In this document: positions 17,409 to 27,426 of the stretch, one piece after another
How positions within the stretch are numbered: the first letter of the stretch is position 1
How the letters are laid out: every line of letters begins with the position of its first letter
NCBI GenBank assembly: GCA_965243755.1
Contig: CBDEVW010000003.1
Coordinates: forward strand, 620,001-684,000
Source of the DNA: JANSWY01 sp965243755
GTDB taxonomy: Bacteria; Bacteroidota; Bacteroidia; Cytophagales; Cyclobacteriaceae
Direction of reading: 5' to 3'
Length of the DNA: 64,000 nucleotides
Program-made: the position numbers and the translations under genes
The notes under the pieces: generated by a model
Database searches by the model: none
Told to the model about the DNA's origin: nothing
The model's input: only the letters and a program-made list of their open reading frames with translations

Positions 17409-19257
17409 TTCTTGCCTCCCTCACTTCCTCGGTCTTTGCAATTTCATTCTCTTCTGGAAGGTTGGATTCTGGCGTTTGAGAATATGGAATATGTTGTGGA
17501 ATAAAATCTTCCTCAGCACCAGGTTTGCTATAGTCGTAAGGCCATCTGTAAACTTTAGGAATCGCTCCAGGCCAGTTTCCGTGACCAGGGTTTCTTGGAG
17601 TAGTCCACTCCAAAGTATTCGATCTCCATGGGTTTGCAGGAGCTTTTCTTCCTCTAAACATGCTATAGAAGAAGTTGAATATAAAGATAAACTGTGCAGC
17701 AAACGTGATGATAGCAGCCACACTCACAAATGTATTCAGGTCAGCAAAAGCACTGAATGCATCAAAGTTTGTGAACGCATAGTATCTTCTCGGGAAACCA
17801 GCAATTCCGATATAGTGTAGCGGGAAGAATACAAGGTAAACCCCAACAAACGTAAACCAGAAGTGAATGTACCCAAGTTTGCTATCCATCATTCTTCCAA
17901 ACATCTTAGGGAACCAGTGATAAACTCCAGCCAGTAGACCAAAGAATGAAGCACTACCCATTACTAAGTGGAAGTGAGCTACAACAAAGTAAGTATCATG
18001 CAGGTTGATATCCAGTGCTGAGTTACCCAGGAATATACCGGTTACACCCCCTGATATAAAGAACGATACCAAACCAATAGAGAACAACATCGCTGGAGTG
18101 AAAACAATGTTTCCTTTCCAAAGTGTTGTGATATAGTTAAATGCTTTTACCGCCGAAGGAACTGCAATGATCAGTGTAAGGAACATGAATATTGAACCAA
18201 GGAATGGATTCAATCCTGACACGAACATATGGTGTGCCCATACTATAAATGAAAGGAACGCAATGGCAAGCATTGATCCAATCATGGCACGATATCCAAA
18301 GATCGGCTTTCTTGAATTGGTAGAAATAATTTCTGAGGTAATTCCCAGAGCAGGAAGTAATACGATATATACCTCAGGGTGCCCCAGGAACCAGAACAAG
18401 TGCTGGTATAGGATAGGGCTACCACCAATGTTTGGTAATGCCTCACCACCAATAAAAATTTCTGATAAGTAGAAACTTGTACCCATCGAACGGTCAAACA
18501 CCAAAAGCAACGCCGCTGAGAATAATACCGGGAATGACAGCAATCCAATTACTGCCGTAATGAAGAATGCCCAGATAGTAAGCGGAAGCTTTGCAAAAGA
18601 CATACCTTCCGTTCTCAGGTTAATTACTGTAGTGATATAGTTGATACCTCCCAGTAAAGTAGATGCGATAAAGAAAACCATCGAAACCAACCAAAGCGTC
18701 ATACCACCTGCTGATCCCTGGATCGCCTGTGGCAGTGCACTTAACGGAGGATAGATTGTCCATCCACCTGCTGCTGGACCTGTTTCCAAAAACAAAGAAA
18801 TAAACATTATTACACTGGATAAGAAGAAGAACCAGTATGATAACATGTTCATGAATCCAGACGCCATATCCCTGGCACCAATTTGTAATGGAATCAGGAA
18901 ATTACTGAATGTACCACTTAGACCGGCTGTCAATACGAAGAATACCATAATGGTACCGTGCATTGTCACAAGGGCCAGGTAAAATTCCTGATCAAGCTTA
19001 CCAGCATCATCGATCCATTTACCAAGGATAGGTTTTAACCATTCTAAAGTCATATCAGGGAAGCCAAGTTGTAACCTGAAGATTACACTGAACGCTCCAC
19101 CTATAATTGCCCAAAATATACCTGTGATCAGGAATTGCTTGGCAATCGTTTTGTGATCAGTTGAAAATATATACTTCTCTATGAAGCTTTGCTCATGGTG
19201 ATCGTGGTGATCGTCATGTGCTGTATTTTCCTGTATTTGAATATCGGTAACTGACAT
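17389..19257 (-). CDS. ctaD: Cytochrome c oxidase subunit I
   Basis: A 622-residue heme-copper oxidase core subunit. The low-spin heme His is in VTMHGTIMVFF. The CuB His and its cross-linked Tyr are in WFLGHPEVYIVLLP, two more CuB His are in WAHHMFVSG, and the heme His pair is in VVAHFHLVMG. The His-Pro-Glu-Val-Tyr site marks an A-type oxidase. The N-terminus has a His/Asp-rich patch (HDDHHDHHEQ) before the first helix, which might bind metal. The C-terminal 70 residues are soluble. It is co-transcribed with ctaC 11 bases upstream. Confidence 0.96.
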   Translation of the reverse strand: MSVTDIQIQENTAHDDHHDHHEQSFIEKYIFSTDHKTIAKQFLITGIFWAIIGGAFSVIFRLQLGFPDMTLEWLKPILGKWIDDAGKLDQEFYLALVTMHGTIMVFFVLTAGLSGTFSNFLIPLQIGARDMASGFMNMLSYWFFFLSSVIMFISLFLETGPAAGGWTIYPPLSALPQAIQGSAGGMTLWLVSMVFFIASTLLGGINYITTVINLRTEGMSFAKLPLTIWAFFITAVIGLLSFPVLFSAALLLVFDRSMGTSFYLSEIFIGGEALPNIGGSPILYQHLFWFLGHPEVYIVLLPALGITSEIISTNSRKPIFGYRAMIGSMLAIAFLSFIVWAHHMFVSGLNPFLGSIFMFLTLIIAVPSAVKAFNYITTLWKGNIVFTPAMLFSIGLVSFFISGGVTGIFLGNSALDINLHDTYFVVAHFHLVMGSASFFGLLAGVYHWFPKMFGRMMDSKLGYIHFWFTFVGVYLVFFPLHYIGIAGFPRRYYAFTNFDAFSAFADLNTFVSVAAIITFAAQFIFIFNFFYSMFRGRKAPANPWRSNTLEWTTPRNPGHGNWPGAIPKVYRWPYDYSKPGAEEDFIPQHIPYSQTPESNLPEENEIAKTEEVREARNVGDSH

Positions 19258-19268
19258 AATTTCTTACT

Positions 19269-20363
19269 TTACAATGATGAGTTTTCAGTGTTTGAAAGCT
19301 CAACACTTTGATTACTTTCAATGTTTTCTAAATCAGCCGAAATAATGGCTACTTCTTTCAGGTTATCAGGCACCTGAGCCATCAATCCTGGATTTTGCTT
19401 CAACAATGCTTCTTGCTCATTGTACCATTTTTCATAATCCTCAGGTTCATCAACCACAATGGTAGCTTTCATTGAGAAGTGTGCCTTTCCACAGATTTTG
19501 TTACAAACCAGTTCATAATTAAAATCAGGGTTGCCAGTTTCCTCTCTCATTTCTGCAGTGGTTTTAGTAGGTACAAACCAGAATCTGGTTGGTAACCCAG
19601 GCACTGCATTCATTTGCAATCTGAAGTTAGGTTGGTAAACACTATGAATTACATCCCGGGCTCTGATCTTCAAATGAACAGGTTTTCCTTTTGGAACATG
19701 TAGTTCTCTGCCCATAAAGTCATCCAATGCCGCCTTATCGCTATAATCAATCCCCACCTGGTTGTTATTGATCGGATCAATTTTTCTATAGTCATAAGCT
19801 CCCAGCTGCTTGTCAGCTCCAGGGTACCTGAAAGCAAACGCATATTGGTAGCCATACACTTCAATCACCTCTGCGTCATCTGGTGCCGGACCAGTAATAT
19901 CTACCCAGATCTTCCATCCTGAAATAATCAACACTGCCAATACTACAGCAGGAACAGCTGTCCAGATGATTTCCAGTTTGTCGTTGTGTGGGTAAAACTT
20001 CGCTTTATTCTCTTCCTTATATTGGTATTTGAAAGCAAAACCAAATAGTAAAATCTGAGTTAAGATGAACACAAAGCATGTTACACCCATGGTTATCCAG
20101 AACCACTTATCTGTTTCTTTACCATGCTCACTGGCCAGTGGCTGAATAAAAGAGTCATCCAGTCCACCAAAAGAGTAATAGAAGAAACCAACTATTCCAG
20201 CTATTAAAAAGGCTACAAGTAAAGCTGCCTGAACCTTGTTGGATCCCGTAACCCTCTTTTGATTATCTCCTTTCGCTATTCCAACCAATGTTGTAACCCT
20301 GAAAATGGTATAACCAATGGCCAGGATTAAAACAATCGCTACAACTATTATTAGATTGAACAT
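19269..20363 (-). CDS. ctaC: Cytochrome c oxidase subunit II with CuA site
   Basis: A 364-residue subunit II. The N-terminus has one extra helix (2-24), then helices at about 45-64 and 90-112, and another hydrophobic stretch near 132-152 before the CuA domain. CuA ligands are all present: His240, Cys287, Cys291, His295 and Met298 (CNKICGKAHFSM). No cytochrome c domain is fused, so electrons probably come from ActE, ActA or a free cytochrome. The last 50 residues are Ser/Asn/Glu-rich and probably disordered. It lies 25 bases after the actF end. Confidence 0.95.
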   Translation of the reverse strand: MFNLIIVVAIVLILAIGYTIFRVTTLVGIAKGDNQKRVTGSNKVQAALLVAFLIAGIVGFFYYSFGGLDDSFIQPLASEHGKETDKWFWITMGVTCFVFILTQILLFGFAFKYQYKEENKAKFYPHNDKLEIIWTAVPAVVLAVLIISGWKIWVDITGPAPDDAEVIEVYGYQYAFAFRYPGADKQLGAYDYRKIDPINNNQVGIDYSDKAALDDFMGRELHVPKGKPVHLKIRARDVIHSVYQPNFRLQMNAVPGLPTRFWFVPTKTTAEMREETGNPDFNYELVCNKICGKAHFSMKATIVVDEPEDYEKWYNEQEALLKQNPGLMAQVPDNLKEVAIISADLENIESNQSVELSNTENSSL

Positions 20364-20388
20364 ATTGATCTACTTATTAGTCTTTTAA

Positions 20389-21677
20389 TTAAATATGGTG
20401 ATGCAAACTCTCCTGCAACATTGGGTGGTTTTTCGCCACGAGTGGAGCTTTTGCCAAATTACTAAGTGCTACATAAATGAACGCTGATGCATACATGTGA
20501 GAAGTCCTAATTCTATCAATCCGAAACCTCCGTTTTCCTGAAGTGTTCCCGGAGTGATCATCAGGTAGAAATCTAACCAATGCCCAAATACGATAGCGGG
20601 ACAAACTACTTTCAATATCCTTGTATGTCTCTTGGCATCTCTTGTCATTAGAACAAGGAATGGGAAGAAAAAGTTAACGATCAGATTAATGAAAAATACT
20701 GGTGCGTAGTGATCATTTTTCCATCGCTCTACGAAGTAGATGGTCTCTTCCGGAATGTTCGCGTAGTAAATCAGTAGGAACTGAGAGAACCAGATATAAG
20801 TCCAGAATATACTGAAAGCAAAAACAAACTTACCCAGGTCGTGAATATGGTTTGAATTTACAATGGAAAGGTATCCTTTGTCTTTTAGTAAAATTACAAT
20901 GAACGTGATTAGCGCCAGTCCTGAAACCCACCAGCTCGCAAACACATACCATCCAAACATGGTACTGAACCAGTGTGTATCTATTGACATTACCCAATCC
21001 CATGCTGACATTGAAGATGACACAGCAAAGAAGACAAGGAAGTAAGCAGAAACAGATCTGATTTTTTTCCATTTGTCAAGTCCACCCTCAAGATCCTCTT
21101 CGAATGCCAGTTTCTTTAGTTGTCTGAAGAACAACCACCAGGCTCCAAAGAAGACAACAAATCTTCCTAAGTAAAATATTTTATTTAAATACCATGACTT
21201 ACCAGCAATGATTTTATCATAGTTTTCACTTGCAGGGTCATACAAAGTTGAATCTAACCAGTGGAACAAGCTATGAGACGGGTAAGCAGCAGCAAACGTA
21301 ATTGCCATCAACACTCCACCGATCAAAATCCAGTTTCCAAATGATAAAGGAATTCTTAACATACCGGCAGACCATCCAGCCTGCGCAGCATATTGGATGG
21401 CAAAAAAGAAAACGCCAATTAGCCCCAGTCCAACAAAGAAAACATTGTTGATCCAAAGGTTAGCAAACAGTCTTTTGTACCAGGCAAAACCGTGACCATC
21501 ACCGTGTGCGGCGGCAGCTTCAGCTCCATGTTCAACAGCACCATGATCACCACCAAGCAAATTCAGGATAAGAAAGCCCAGAGCAGTCATGATGATTCCT
21601 GCCACAAAAGCAATCATTAAATTCTTTTTCGCTCCTGATGTAAATTCGTATTTTTCTTCAACCATTGTCTGAATCAA
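20389..21677 (-). pseudogene. actF: ActF subunit of alternative complex III, frameshifted near the 3' end
   Basis: ActF is an integral membrane subunit of the quinol:cytochrome c oxidoreductase. As read, the frame stops at 20469 after 402 residues with an odd end (LLTCMHQRSFM). The expected end (ASAFIYVALSNLAKAPLV, then NHPMLQESLHHH) is intact in another frame down to a TAA at 20389. Adding one base in the minus-strand ACATG (20494-20498) restores LTMYASAFIYVAL and a protein of 429 residues. About ten helices are visible and the rest is normal. This is either a sequencing error or a true truncation of 27 residues that removes the last segment. Its neighbours are intact, which favours a read error. 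Confidence 0.88.
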
Positions 21678-22322
21678 TTATTGCTTTTGTAATGTTTGAA
21701 CATATTTTACAATCTTCCATCGCTCCTCAACACTTAATTGAGAGGCATGTGCGCCCATTCTTCCTTTACCCATTGTGATGACATGAAAGATATGACCTTC
21801 TGAAACATCTTTCAATGCTGCAGAATTGTAAATCGGAACTCCAAGTAAAACTTCTCCAACAAGGCCATCACCTTGTCCTGTTTTACCATGGCAATGCTCA
21901 CAGAATCTGTCATAAAGAGCCTTACCTTCTTTCACAACCTCTTTTGAGTCTGCCAGAGGGCTTTTCAATTCGGCAGCTGCCAGGGCAAGATCATCTTTTG
22001 CATATCTGTAAGGAAGATCATCTCCTCTTCTTACTGTATTGGCTACAGGCTCCCTCATGGTCATCCCAAACTCGTTGTAAGGGTTTGAGTTATAAAACTC
22101 ACCATGCTCATCCTCAGGGTTTGAGTCGAGCCAGGTACCTATGTTTTTATCCTGAATCTGAGACAATGGCTCATACGGAGTTGAATGATACATCTGAGGT
22201 GCATATTCCAAACCCGGGTAGTCATCCTTGGCAGCACATCCTGTCAAGACATATACCGCAAGAACAAAAACTGAAAAATGTAGTACGTTTCTTTTCATCC
22301 TATGAGTTGTTCTCTTATTCAA
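21678..22322 (-). CDS. actE: ActE, monoheme cytochrome c lipoprotein of alternative complex III
   Basis: A 214-residue membrane-anchored cytochrome c. The heme site CEHCH is at residues 141-145, with Met184 or Met189 as axial ligand (ITMGKGRMG). The signal ends LTGC (Cys29), a lipobox. Starting at the first Met overlaps actD by 8 bases; the second Met (at 22298) gives a more usual lipoprotein signal and no overlap, and may be the real start. ActE passes electrons out of the complex. The gene abuts actF directly. Confidence 0.93.
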   Translation of the reverse strand: MNKRTTHRMKRNVLHFSVFVLAVYVLTGCAAKDDYPGLEYAPQMYHSTPYEPLSQIQDKNIGTWLDSNPEDEHGEFYNSNPYNEFGMTMREPVANTVRRGDDLPYRYAKDDLALAAAELKSPLADSKEVVKEGKALYDRFCEHCHGKTGQGDGLVGEVLLGVPIYNSAALKDVSEGHIFHVITMGKGRMGAHASQLSVEERWKIVKYVQTLQKQ

Positions 22323-22842
22323 AATCCTTATTGTTTACTTCCACTGCACCAGCACTTTGCAATGCCTTTTTGATGTCAGCTTCATTCATATCGTTCTGTG
22401 CCAGATCCACAGCCATTACGTGCTTATCATCGGTAATCCTCAAGTCGAAAATTCTTGGCTTGGCCCATGGCTTCAGGTTACTGATCACCATGAAAGTACC
22501 TACCATTCCGAATGCTGCCAGTAATACAGTCATTTCGAAAGTTACTGGAATGAAATCCGGCAATGCTACGTGATCCTTACCACCGATGATCATTGGCCAG
22601 TCCACACCCAACATACCAATTTGCATAGTAAGTGCCAGGCAGGTTCCGCAAAGACCAAATAAGAAAGCAGCAATTGAAAGTCTGGACCTTCTGTATCCTA
22701 AGGCATCTTCAATTCCGTGAACAGGAAATGGTGAATACACTTCATGAATTTTAACTCCAGCTTGTCTGACGTCTTTGATGCCTTTCAAAAGCACATCCTC
22801 ATCGTCAAATACTCCTAATACATAGTTCTTTCCGCCTTCCAT
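22315..22842 (-). CDS. actD: ActD (DUF3341) subunit of alternative complex III
   Basis: A 175-residue protein with two central membrane helices (about 57-80 and 100-125) and a soluble N-terminus. The opening YVLGVFDDEDVLLKGI and the SPFPVHGIEDALG stretch are characteristic of DUF3341/ActD. It is a structural subunit of the membrane part, placed between actC (1-base gap) and actE. The last residues (AGAVEVNNKDFE) are complete. Confidence 0.93.
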   Translation of the reverse strand: MEGGKNYVLGVFDDEDVLLKGIKDVRQAGVKIHEVYSPFPVHGIEDALGYRRSRLSIAAFLFGLCGTCLALTMQIGMLGVDWPMIIGGKDHVALPDFIPVTFEMTVLLAAFGMVGTFMVISNLKPWAKPRIFDLRITDDKHVMAVDLAQNDMNEADIKKALQSAGAVEVNNKDFE

Positions 22843-22843
22843 A

Positions 22844-24250
22844 TTAATTTTCTATTTTTTCAGCTTCTTGAGCCACTTGAGAACTTGAACCAACGCCTTC
22901 ACCAGTTGCTTTCAAAATACTTTTCACCTCTGCCATGTTGATCACAGGGAAGAATTTAGCAAACAGGAAGAATGCTGTGAAGAATAATCCGAAAGTGAAT
23001 AGGTAAACTCCCATATCATACTCAGTTGGGTAGAACATTGCCCAGCTGGATGGTAAGAAGTCTCTATGTAGTGAAGTCACAATAATTACAAATCTTTCAA
23101 ACCACATTCCTATGTTCACGATGATTGACAGAATGAATGTGGAGGCCAGGTTAGTTCTGATCTTTTTGAACCAGAATAACTGAGGCGAGATCACGTTACA
23201 GGTCATCATTGATGCATAAGCCCACCAGTAAGGACCAGTAGCCCTGTTGATGAAGGCATATTGCTCAGCTTCTACACCAGAGTAAGCTGCAATGAAAAAC
23301 TCTGTGATATAAGCGATACCTACTATCGAACCTGTGATGATGATTACTATGTTCATCATCTCTATGTGTTGGATAGTGATATAATCTTCCAGTTTATAAA
23401 CTTTTCTGGTAACCAACAACAAAGTCAATACCATGGCAAATCCTGAGAAAATCGCTCCTGCAACGAAGTAAGGAGGGAAAATTGTGGTATGCCATCCCGG
23501 TATTACTGAAGTAGCAAAGTCAAAGGATACAATGGTATGTACTGAAAGTACCAGAGGAGTAGCCAAACCTGCAAGCACAAGGGCTACAGTTTCGTATCTG
23601 CTCCACGTTTTTGCTGCACCGTCCCATCCGAAACTAAGTGCACCGTACACTGCTTTAGATATTTTATTGGTAGCTCTGTCTCTGATGGTTGCAAAGTCAG
23701 GAATAAGCCCGATGTACCAGAAAACAAGAGATACAGAGAAGTAAGTCGAGATGGCAAATACATCCCATAGCAGTGGTGAGTTAAAGTTCACCCACAGGGA
23801 TCCGAAAGTATTTGGCAGAGGCAATGCCCAGTAGAATCCTAACCATGGACGCCCCATGTGTAATACAGGGAACATCGCCGCACAGATTACTGCGAAAATG
23901 GTCATTGCTTCAGCAGCTCTGTTAATGGACATTCTCCATCGCTGTCTGAACAGCAATAGAATCGCTGAGATCAGTGTACCGGCGTGACCGATACCTACCC
24001 ACCATACGAAGTTGGTGATATCCCATGCCCATCCTACTGTTTTATTTAATCCCCACATACCAATTCCATCCCAGACTGTCATGGCTACTGCATAGCCACC
24101 AACCGCCAAACATCCAAGGGAAATGGCCATGGCCAATAACCATGATGGTGCAGGTTTTTCTTCTACCCTACCAGCAATATCGTTGGTAACGTCGTGGGCT
24201 GTTTTCCCACCTGTAACTAAAGGTTCGCGAATTGCGGATTCTGCAATCAT
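22844..24250 (-). CDS. actC: ActC, NrfD-like quinol-binding subunit of alternative complex III
   Basis: A 468-residue NrfD/PsrC-family membrane protein with about ten helices. The motif NFVWWVGIGHAGTLISAILLL is typical of ActC, and the GRPWLGFYWALPLPN loop follows. ActC carries the quinol oxidation site next to ActB. The N-terminus is a 35-residue soluble lead. It is 10 bases downstream of actB in the same operon. Confidence 0.94.
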   Translation of the reverse strand: MIAESAIREPLVTGGKTAHDVTNDIAGRVEEKPAPSWLLAMAISLGCLAVGGYAVAMTVWDGIGMWGLNKTVGWAWDITNFVWWVGIGHAGTLISAILLLFRQRWRMSINRAAEAMTIFAVICAAMFPVLHMGRPWLGFYWALPLPNTFGSLWVNFNSPLLWDVFAISTYFSVSLVFWYIGLIPDFATIRDRATNKISKAVYGALSFGWDGAAKTWSRYETVALVLAGLATPLVLSVHTIVSFDFATSVIPGWHTTIFPPYFVAGAIFSGFAMVLTLLLVTRKVYKLEDYITIQHIEMMNIVIIITGSIVGIAYITEFFIAAYSGVEAEQYAFINRATGPYWWAYASMMTCNVISPQLFWFKKIRTNLASTFILSIIVNIGMWFERFVIIVTSLHRDFLPSSWAMFYPTEYDMGVYLFTFGLFFTAFFLFAKFFPVINMAEVKSILKATGEGVGSSSQVAQEAEKIEN

Positions 24251-24260
24251 AATTTATCAA

Positions 24261-27200
24261 TTAAGCGTGTGCCTCTTTATTAGTTTCTTCGTCTTTATTT
24301 CTGATCTTAGTTAGGTACCAAACATTTGGCATAACTCTCAATTCCTCCAAAGCGTGGAATGCTCTTGGCTCCTTAGCAGTAGCCATCTTATCCTTTCTCT
24401 CAATTTTCAATAGTTGAGAAATTCTGCTGTTTGGATCTTTCATATCTCCAAATACCAATGCTTCACTAGGACAAGATGATGCACATGCAGTGTTGATCTC
24501 CCCATCCTCAGGTCTTCTGCCATCTTTTCTGGCTTCAAGTTTTCCTGCCTGGATTCTCTGAACACAGAAAGTACATTTCTCCATCACTCCCCTCGCTCTT
24601 ACTGTAACATCCGGGTTCAATACCATTTTACCCAGGTCGTTGTTCATCGAAAGGTTCTTATCGAACTGCTTATTGTCATGGTATTTAAACCAGTTGAATC
24701 TTCTTACTTTATAAGGACAGTTGTTTGCACAGTATCTTGTACCAATACATCTGTTATAAGTCATCTGGTTAAGACCTTCGGAACTGTGCGTTGTTGCAGC
24801 AACAGGGCATACTGTCTCACAAGGAGCGTTGTTACACTGCTGACACATCATTGGCTGGAATACCACTTCAGGATTCTCAGCGACTCTTTCCTTAATTTTG
24901 ATCTCATCCAATACACCGGTCTCGTCAGTGATCTCATCTGCCGGGTAGCTGTAGTATCTGTCGATTCTCAACCAGCTCATCTCCCTTCGGTTGAGGACTT
25001 CCTGCTTACCTACAACCGGTACGTTGTTCTCTACCTGACAAGCTACGGTACAAGCTCCACAGCCAGTACATGAGTTCAGGTCGATGGCCATACCCCAATG
25101 GTGGTTATTGTATTCGTGACCACTCCAAAGCGTAATGGCGTATGGGTGATTCTTATTACCACTGGCATCAGTGATTGGCAATGTATGTCTTCCAGCAGAA
25201 GGATCTTTCTGATAATTCTTAAGGATGCTTTCCTGAACTACGAAATCTCTTCCTGCATAAGTTTGTGCAGTTTGTGTTTGAGCAACTTTATATGCTTCAC
25301 CGGTTAAAGTAATTGATACTCCGGAAGAAGCTAGTGAAGTCACGCCATCTTTAACAGTGAGTAAAGGATATGCGCTTACTCCCACACCTTCGGCTACCTT
25401 TCCAGCTACTGTTCTACCGTAACCAAGCGCGATACCAACAGTACCATCTGCCTGACCTGGCTGAACCATTACTGGTAACTTAAAGGTCTGACCATTTACA
25501 GAAACCTCTGCAAGCTGTGTGGTCATGTCTCCAAGCACCAAACCTAATTCATCGGCATGCTTAGCGGAAACAGTAATGTAGTTGTCCCAGCAAGCTTTGG
25601 TGATTGGGTCTGGCATTTCCTGTAACCATGGGTTATTGGCCTGGAAACCTGCACCTACTCCACCATTTTCGTATACCAACAACTCAATTCCTGAAACCTT
25701 TCCATTTACCGTTGCAGCAACACTCGCTGCATTGATATCTGCATTAAAGGCAGGTTGAGAAGTTGCAGTGAAGTTCTTATATACACCTTCCAGCAAGCAC
25801 TTATCAAAGAAAGTCTGGAAATTGCCCTCTCCAATGCCATTTGCTTTCCAGGTATCCTGGATGAACGTGTAGTAATCAGTGTTTTCAACACCTGCCCAGG
25901 TAAGGAATGAAACCTGTGCCTGTCTGGTATTGAAGATATTTTTAATTGTAGGCTGAGATAAGCTGTAGTGACCTTTTACAGGCTGGAAATCATTCCAGGA
26001 CTCCAGGTAATGGTGGTCTGGAGCTACAATCTTACATGCCTTTGATGTTTCGTCTAGTCTATCAGATGTTGCCACAGAAACCGCAGCTTTACCCAATGCC
26101 GAAGCAATGTCTCCTCCTTTGGGGTGATCATAAACCGGGTTACAGTTAAAGAAAATTACTGCACCAGCAGCTCCCGCCTTAAGATCAGCAACAAACTTTG
26201 ACATTTTCTTATCATCACCCTTTCTCAGGTTCGATACTTTGTCCATGTCAATTGTTTTGCCATAGCTACCGAGTAAGCTGTTGATCCCATTTACAAGGAT
26301 TTGTACATTCACATCGTTAGATCCTGAAACTACAATCGAATTTCCTTTTGAAGCAATGAGGTCCTTTGCAGCTTTTTCCAGGTTGGCAGGTACATCTGAA
26401 TTCTTGTGAACACTCAATGTAGGTTGTCCTAATCCCTTGGCAACAAGATTATAAAGCGCATTGATCGCTTTTGCTTCCTGTGAAGGTTTAATTGGTGTTC
26501 TATAGTCAGCATTTGCTCCTGTAAGTGAGAAGTTTGACTCAAAGACATATAGTCTGGACATGTCTTTCTTATTGTCTCCCAGTTTTCTTGACTGAGCAAA
26601 CTGCTTGTTATTTAATGTCTGTGTTGGTGAACTTCCAAGGAAATCAGCATTGAAGCTTACGATAGTTTTGGCTTTCGAATAATCGTAAGTTGGAAGTGCT
26701 CTAACGCCGAAGCTTGCCAGGTTAGCTTCCAGTGCACCATGAGATGACTTAGGGTCATACATCACGTGCTCCACATTGCTATATCTTGACTTTAGCGCTT
26801 CAATAGCTCTAAGTGTAGACGGGCTAAAGTTGGAATAACTTACGATAGTCACCTTATTGGCACTACCAAGACCTGCTACCACCTGAGCATCTACTTCTTC
26901 CCAGGTCGCCTTCTTACCACCGATCTGAGGGTCAGTATATCTTTGTTTGTCATATAATGAAAGAACAGATGCTTCAGACTGAGCAGTGGAACCACCGCCA
27001 GTTACCTCAGACAACTTGTTGCCTTCTACTTTAATAGGTCTTCCTTCACGGGTTTTAACAACAACAGCGTTGTAGTCATTACCTACAAAGTAAGTAGAAG
27101 CGTAGTAGTTGGGAACACTAGGGTCTACATCTACTGGTTTCTTTACATAAGGAATGGCTTTTCGTACTGGCGCCTCGCAGGCTGCCAGTGATACCGCCGC

Positions 27201-27368
27201 AATCCCGAATCCCATCATTTTAAGGAAGTCCCTTCTGTTAGGTCCCTCCTCTTCATTCTCATTAATGGGTAAATATTCAGGAAACTCTTTATCGGCATTT
27301 TTAACGAATTCAACGTTATTGGTCAGTTGCTCAAGCCCTTTCCAGTATACTTTCTTCGTTTCTTTCAT
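24261..27368 (-). CDS. actB: ActB, fused molybdopterin-like and iron-sulfur subunit of alternative complex III
   Basis: A 1035-residue protein. A twin-arginine signal (RRDF at 45-48) is followed by LAAC (Cys64), so it is probably a Tat-exported lipoprotein. The N-terminal half is a molybdopterin-oxidoreductase-like domain that in this family holds no cofactor. The C-terminal half is a ferredoxin-like domain with Cys-rich motifs: CTGCGACTVAC, CQQCNNAPCETVCP, CIGTRYCANNCP and CTFC. These bind several iron-sulfur clusters. It takes electrons from quinol at ActC and passes them to ActA. The long lead before the twin Arg (44 residues) is usual for this family. Confidence 0.95.
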   Translation of the reverse strand: MKETKKVYWKGLEQLTNNVEFVKNADKEFPEYLPINENEEEGPNRRDFLKMMGFGIAAVSLAACEAPVRKAIPYVKKPVDVDPSVPNYYASTYFVGNDYNAVVVKTREGRPIKVEGNKLSEVTGGGSTAQSEASVLSLYDKQRYTDPQIGGKKATWEEVDAQVVAGLGSANKVTIVSYSNFSPSTLRAIEALKSRYSNVEHVMYDPKSSHGALEANLASFGVRALPTYDYSKAKTIVSFNADFLGSSPTQTLNNKQFAQSRKLGDNKKDMSRLYVFESNFSLTGANADYRTPIKPSQEAKAINALYNLVAKGLGQPTLSVHKNSDVPANLEKAAKDLIASKGNSIVVSGSNDVNVQILVNGINSLLGSYGKTIDMDKVSNLRKGDDKKMSKFVADLKAGAAGAVIFFNCNPVYDHPKGGDIASALGKAAVSVATSDRLDETSKACKIVAPDHHYLESWNDFQPVKGHYSLSQPTIKNIFNTRQAQVSFLTWAGVENTDYYTFIQDTWKANGIGEGNFQTFFDKCLLEGVYKNFTATSQPAFNADINAASVAATVNGKVSGIELLVYENGGVGAGFQANNPWLQEMPDPITKACWDNYITVSAKHADELGLVLGDMTTQLAEVSVNGQTFKLPVMVQPGQADGTVGIALGYGRTVAGKVAEGVGVSAYPLLTVKDGVTSLASSGVSITLTGEAYKVAQTQTAQTYAGRDFVVQESILKNYQKDPSAGRHTLPITDASGNKNHPYAITLWSGHEYNNHHWGMAIDLNSCTGCGACTVACQVENNVPVVGKQEVLNRREMSWLRIDRYYSYPADEITDETGVLDEIKIKERVAENPEVVFQPMMCQQCNNAPCETVCPVAATTHSSEGLNQMTYNRCIGTRYCANNCPYKVRRFNWFKYHDNKQFDKNLSMNNDLGKMVLNPDVTVRARGVMEKCTFCVQRIQAGKLEARKDGRRPEDGEINTACASSCPSEALVFGDMKDPNSRISQLLKIERKDKMATAKEPRAFHALEELRVMPNVWYLTKIRNKDEETNKEAHA

Positions 27369-27426
27369 TTATTTTATTGCTTCAGAATCAGTCCGTTAAC
27401 TGATGTTATTGAAAATCCGATTTTTA

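Noticed and set aside
20389..20604. Separate 71-residue gene on the minus strand
   Set aside because: Its C-terminal half is the displaced end of actF; its N-terminal half is the actF reading in the wrong frame.
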